Source: Martinezella dioscoreae (GTDB taxonomy: Bacteria; Pseudomonadota; Alphaproteobacteria; Rhizobiales; Rhizobiaceae). From it: a stretch of 64,000 nucleotides of DNA. Location: the NCBI RefSeq assembly GCF_009176305.1, contig NZ_BLAJ01000002.1:310001-374000 (forward strand), written 5' to 3'. Both the position numbers and the translations under genes were made by a program. The notes beneath the pieces were generated by a model, which searched no databases, was not told the origin of the DNA, and was given only the letters and a program-made list of their open reading frames with translations. The first letter of the stretch is position 1. Each line of letters begins with the position of its first letter. This document shows, piece by piece, positions 62,490 to 64,000 of the stretch.

Positions 62490-63299
62490 ATGCAGCCGGC
62501 AGACGCGCCCGAACATGGAGCCGCCATTCCTGCGCAAGACTATCCGCCCGCGCTTCCAAGCGTGTTGATCGGCGGGTTGCCCATCACTGTCGTCAATCGA
62601 CGCAATGCTGCTTCCTTCATGATCGATGTCGCGCGCAGACGCCGCCGCGACAGCCGGCCCTATTATTTTACGTCAGCCAATGGCGAGGTCGTCGCACGCG
62701 TTCATGCCGATGCCAATATCGCCAAACTCTTCCAGCAGGCGGATCAGATCCTGGCCGACGGTCAACCCCTCGTGATGGCTTCACGCTTACTCTGCAGGGT
62801 GCAGCTTCCCGAGCGCGTGGCAACAACGGATCTCTTTCACGATGTCGCCAAACTGGCCGAAAGGGAAGGCATAAGCTTCTATCTCCTGGGAGCGACCGAG
62901 ACGGCAAACCGTGAAGCCGTCGCCGCCGTGCAAACCCGCTATCCCGGCTTGCGCATCGTGGGCCATTGCCACGGCTACCTTGCCGGAGAAGCCCTGGAAC
63001 GGAAGCTTGACGAAATCAACACACTCGCCCCCGACATATTGTGGATCGGCCTTGGCGTGCCGCGCGAGCAGATTTTCGTGCACGATTTTGCTGCGCGACT
63101 TGCCAATGTCGGCATCATCAAGACATCAGGCGGCCTCTTCGACCATCTGGCGGAGAGAACGAAGAGGGCGCCCATCTGGATCCAGAGAGCCGGTTTCGAA
63201 TGGTTCTGGCGGATGCTGATGGAACCTCGCCGCCTGTTCTGGCGCTACCTGACGACCAACCCCTACGCCATCTATGCGATCCTGAGGTATTCGAAATGA
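62490..63299 (+). CDS. WecG/TagA/CpsF-family glycosyltransferase
   Basis: A 269-residue enzyme of the family that transfers a sugar such as N-acetylmannosamine (-uronate) or glucose to a lipid-linked acceptor. YFTSANGEVV (59-68), ADGQPLVMASRLL (89-101; D90 likely catalytic), the GATE loop (FYLLGATE) and the late ILWIGLGVPREQIF and TSGGLFDHLAE segments follow the family order. I favour ATG 62490 with CAGGAGA upstream; an ATG at 62337 sits too close to GGAGG and adds 51 unrelated residues. It overlaps the following FAD-dependent gene (ATGA), which suggests a polysaccharide cluster. Confidence 0.87.
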   Translation: MQPADAPEHGAAIPAQDYPPALPSVLIGGLPITVVNRRNAASFMIDVARRRRRDSRPYYFTSANGEVVARVHADANIAKLFQQADQILADGQPLVMASRLLCRVQLPERVATTDLFHDVAKLAEREGISFYLLGATETANREAVAAVQTRYPGLRIVGHCHGYLAGEALERKLDEINTLAPDILWIGLGVPREQIFVHDFAARLANVGIIKTSGGLFDHLAERTKRAPIWIQRAGFEWFWRMLMEPRRLFWRYLTTNPYAIYAILRYSK

Positions 63300-64000
63300 T
63301 GAATAGGCGATATTCCGAACTGCCGACGAGCGAAACGGACACAGACATAGCCATTGTCGGCGGCGGGCTTTCCGGCACGCTAGCAGCCTGCCTGCTCGGC
63401 CGAGCGGGATATCGGGTGACACTCATCGATCGTCATCGCGTCTTTCCCCAGGAATTCCGCGTTGAAAGAATAGGCGGCGAGGCGATCGAAAAACTTCAGC
63501 GGCTTCAGCTATTTGCACCTCTGTCGACTGCCGCCGTACCCTTCGATGAAATCGTCAACATGCACAAAGGGCACGTGGTGGACCGGACATACGGCCAGCA
63601 CTATGGATTTTTCTACAACAGGCTCGTCATGGCGATGCGGAGCGCGCTGCCTGAAACGGTGAATTTCGTCGTCGGCCAGGTCCGTGCTTTGCGGATCGGA
63701 GCAGCACGCCAACGGATATCGATCCTTGGTCAGGACGAAATCACCGCGCGATTGCTGGTGATCGCGACGGGCATGGGCGATACCCTGCGCCGGGATCTCG
63801 GGATTCTGCACCGACAGATTAGCGATAGACGCCCGCTGGCACTCGGCTTCAGCATTCGCCCGCGGCGATCCAATAGATTCCGCCATACCGCCCTGACCTA
63901 TCACGGCGACGGCGACGGAATCGACCATCTCAATCTATTTCCGGTCCCTGGAACGACACGAGCCAATCTCTTTCTGTTCCGAGACCCGCGAGATCCATGG
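63296..64000 (+). CDS. FAD-dependent oxidoreductase, 5' part only
   Basis: An open frame from ATG 63296 (or 63299) runs 235 codons to the window end without a stop. The N-terminus carries an FAD-binding Rossmann motif IAIVGGGLSGTLAA followed by VTLIDRHRVFP, and a later LLVIATGMGDTLRRDLG fits the second half of the FAD domain. It overlaps the glycosyltransferase stop. The overall look is of a tryptophan-halogenase/geranylgeranyl-reductase-like monooxygenase; the exact family and role in the polysaccharide cluster are open. Confidence 0.75.
   Translation, partial: MMNRRYSELPTSETDTDIAIVGGGLSGTLAACLLGRAGYRVTLIDRHRVFPQEFRVERIGGEAIEKLQRLQLFAPLSTAAVPFDEIVNMHKGHVVDRTYGQHYGFFYNRLVMAMRSALPETVNFVVGQVRALRIGAARQRISILGQDEITARLLVIATGMGDTLRRDLGILHRQISDRRPLALGFSIRPRRSNRFRHTALTYHGDGDGIDHLNLFPVPGTTRANLFLFRDPRDPW

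Noticed and set aside
1..64000. CRISPR arrays, tRNA or rRNA genes, insertion sequences, prophage
   Set aside because: No regularly spaced repeats, no cloverleaf candidates, and no transposase or phage-like coding frames were noticed on reading through the window.

Overview
The window looks like a GC-rich alphaproteobacterial genome, most likely Rhizobium or a close Rhizobiaceae relative. Signs of this are the fused AB-type pha K+/H+ antiporter operon, a RIME-like double-palindrome intergenic repeat at 36300-36402, many catabolic ABC/GntR/LacI/LysR modules, and ATGA/TGATG-coupled operons. I saw no tRNA, rRNA, insertion sequence, CRISPR array or phage gene. The gene content (mostly nutrient uptake and accessory catabolism) would suit a secondary replicon or an accessory chromosomal region, but that is inference.

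Layout: 1-6.3 kb holds a cut GNAT acetyltransferase and a sugar-acid catabolic region (IlvD/Edd-type aldonate dehydratase, DapA-family aldolase/dehydratase, ACS-type MFS transporter, two FadR-type regulators). 6.6-7.1 kb is a GNAT acetyltransferase. 7.2-21.3 kb is a long minus-strand operon coding for a peptide-type ABC importer, two pairs of hydantoinase/oxoprolinase-like and DUF917 proteins arranged in mirror order around the binding protein, and an isoaspartyl-peptidase-type hydrolase. It is divergent from a MalT-like LuxR regulator at 18.9-21.3 kb. 21.3-27.3 kb is the phaABCDEFG antiporter operon. 27.4-36.2 kb is a mixed stretch: XRE regulator, cytochrome b561, two-component system plus DUF3313 lipoprotein, small exported protein, phosphoesterase, VOC, Nudix, P-loop kinase-like protein and an IPNS-type oxygenase. 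36.4-39.0 kb holds a P450/ferredoxin pair with a divergent AraC regulator. 39.1-45.2 kb holds a CDF transporter, LysR/FUSC exporter, acyltransferase-3 and a methyltransferase.

The most unusual region is 45.3-56.0 kb. It contains a PhnF-like GntR regulator, a carbohydrate-type (CUT1) ABC importer without an ATPase gene, a PfkB sugar kinase, and a complete but divergent phnGHIJKLM set. The PhnJ homologue has a single cysteine (C248): three of the four cysteines that define the radical-SAM C-P lyase are missing, although the glycine of the PGYQVP motif and the PhnI histidine pair remain. An inverted repeat built on CATTCGAATG/CCGAATG lies upstream of the regulator, the importer operon and phnG, which ties the locus into one candidate regulon. 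I read it as a C-P-lyase-like system that has lost, or changed, the canonical chemistry and probably works on a sugar-like substrate.

56.0-64.0 kb holds an SDR/PhyH-dioxygenase pair with a divergent LacI regulator, a GreA/GreB-like factor, a LysE exporter, a MarR-GNAT operon with a palindromic operator, and the start of an exopolysaccharide-type cluster (WecG/TagA glycosyltransferase and a cut FAD-dependent oxidoreductase).
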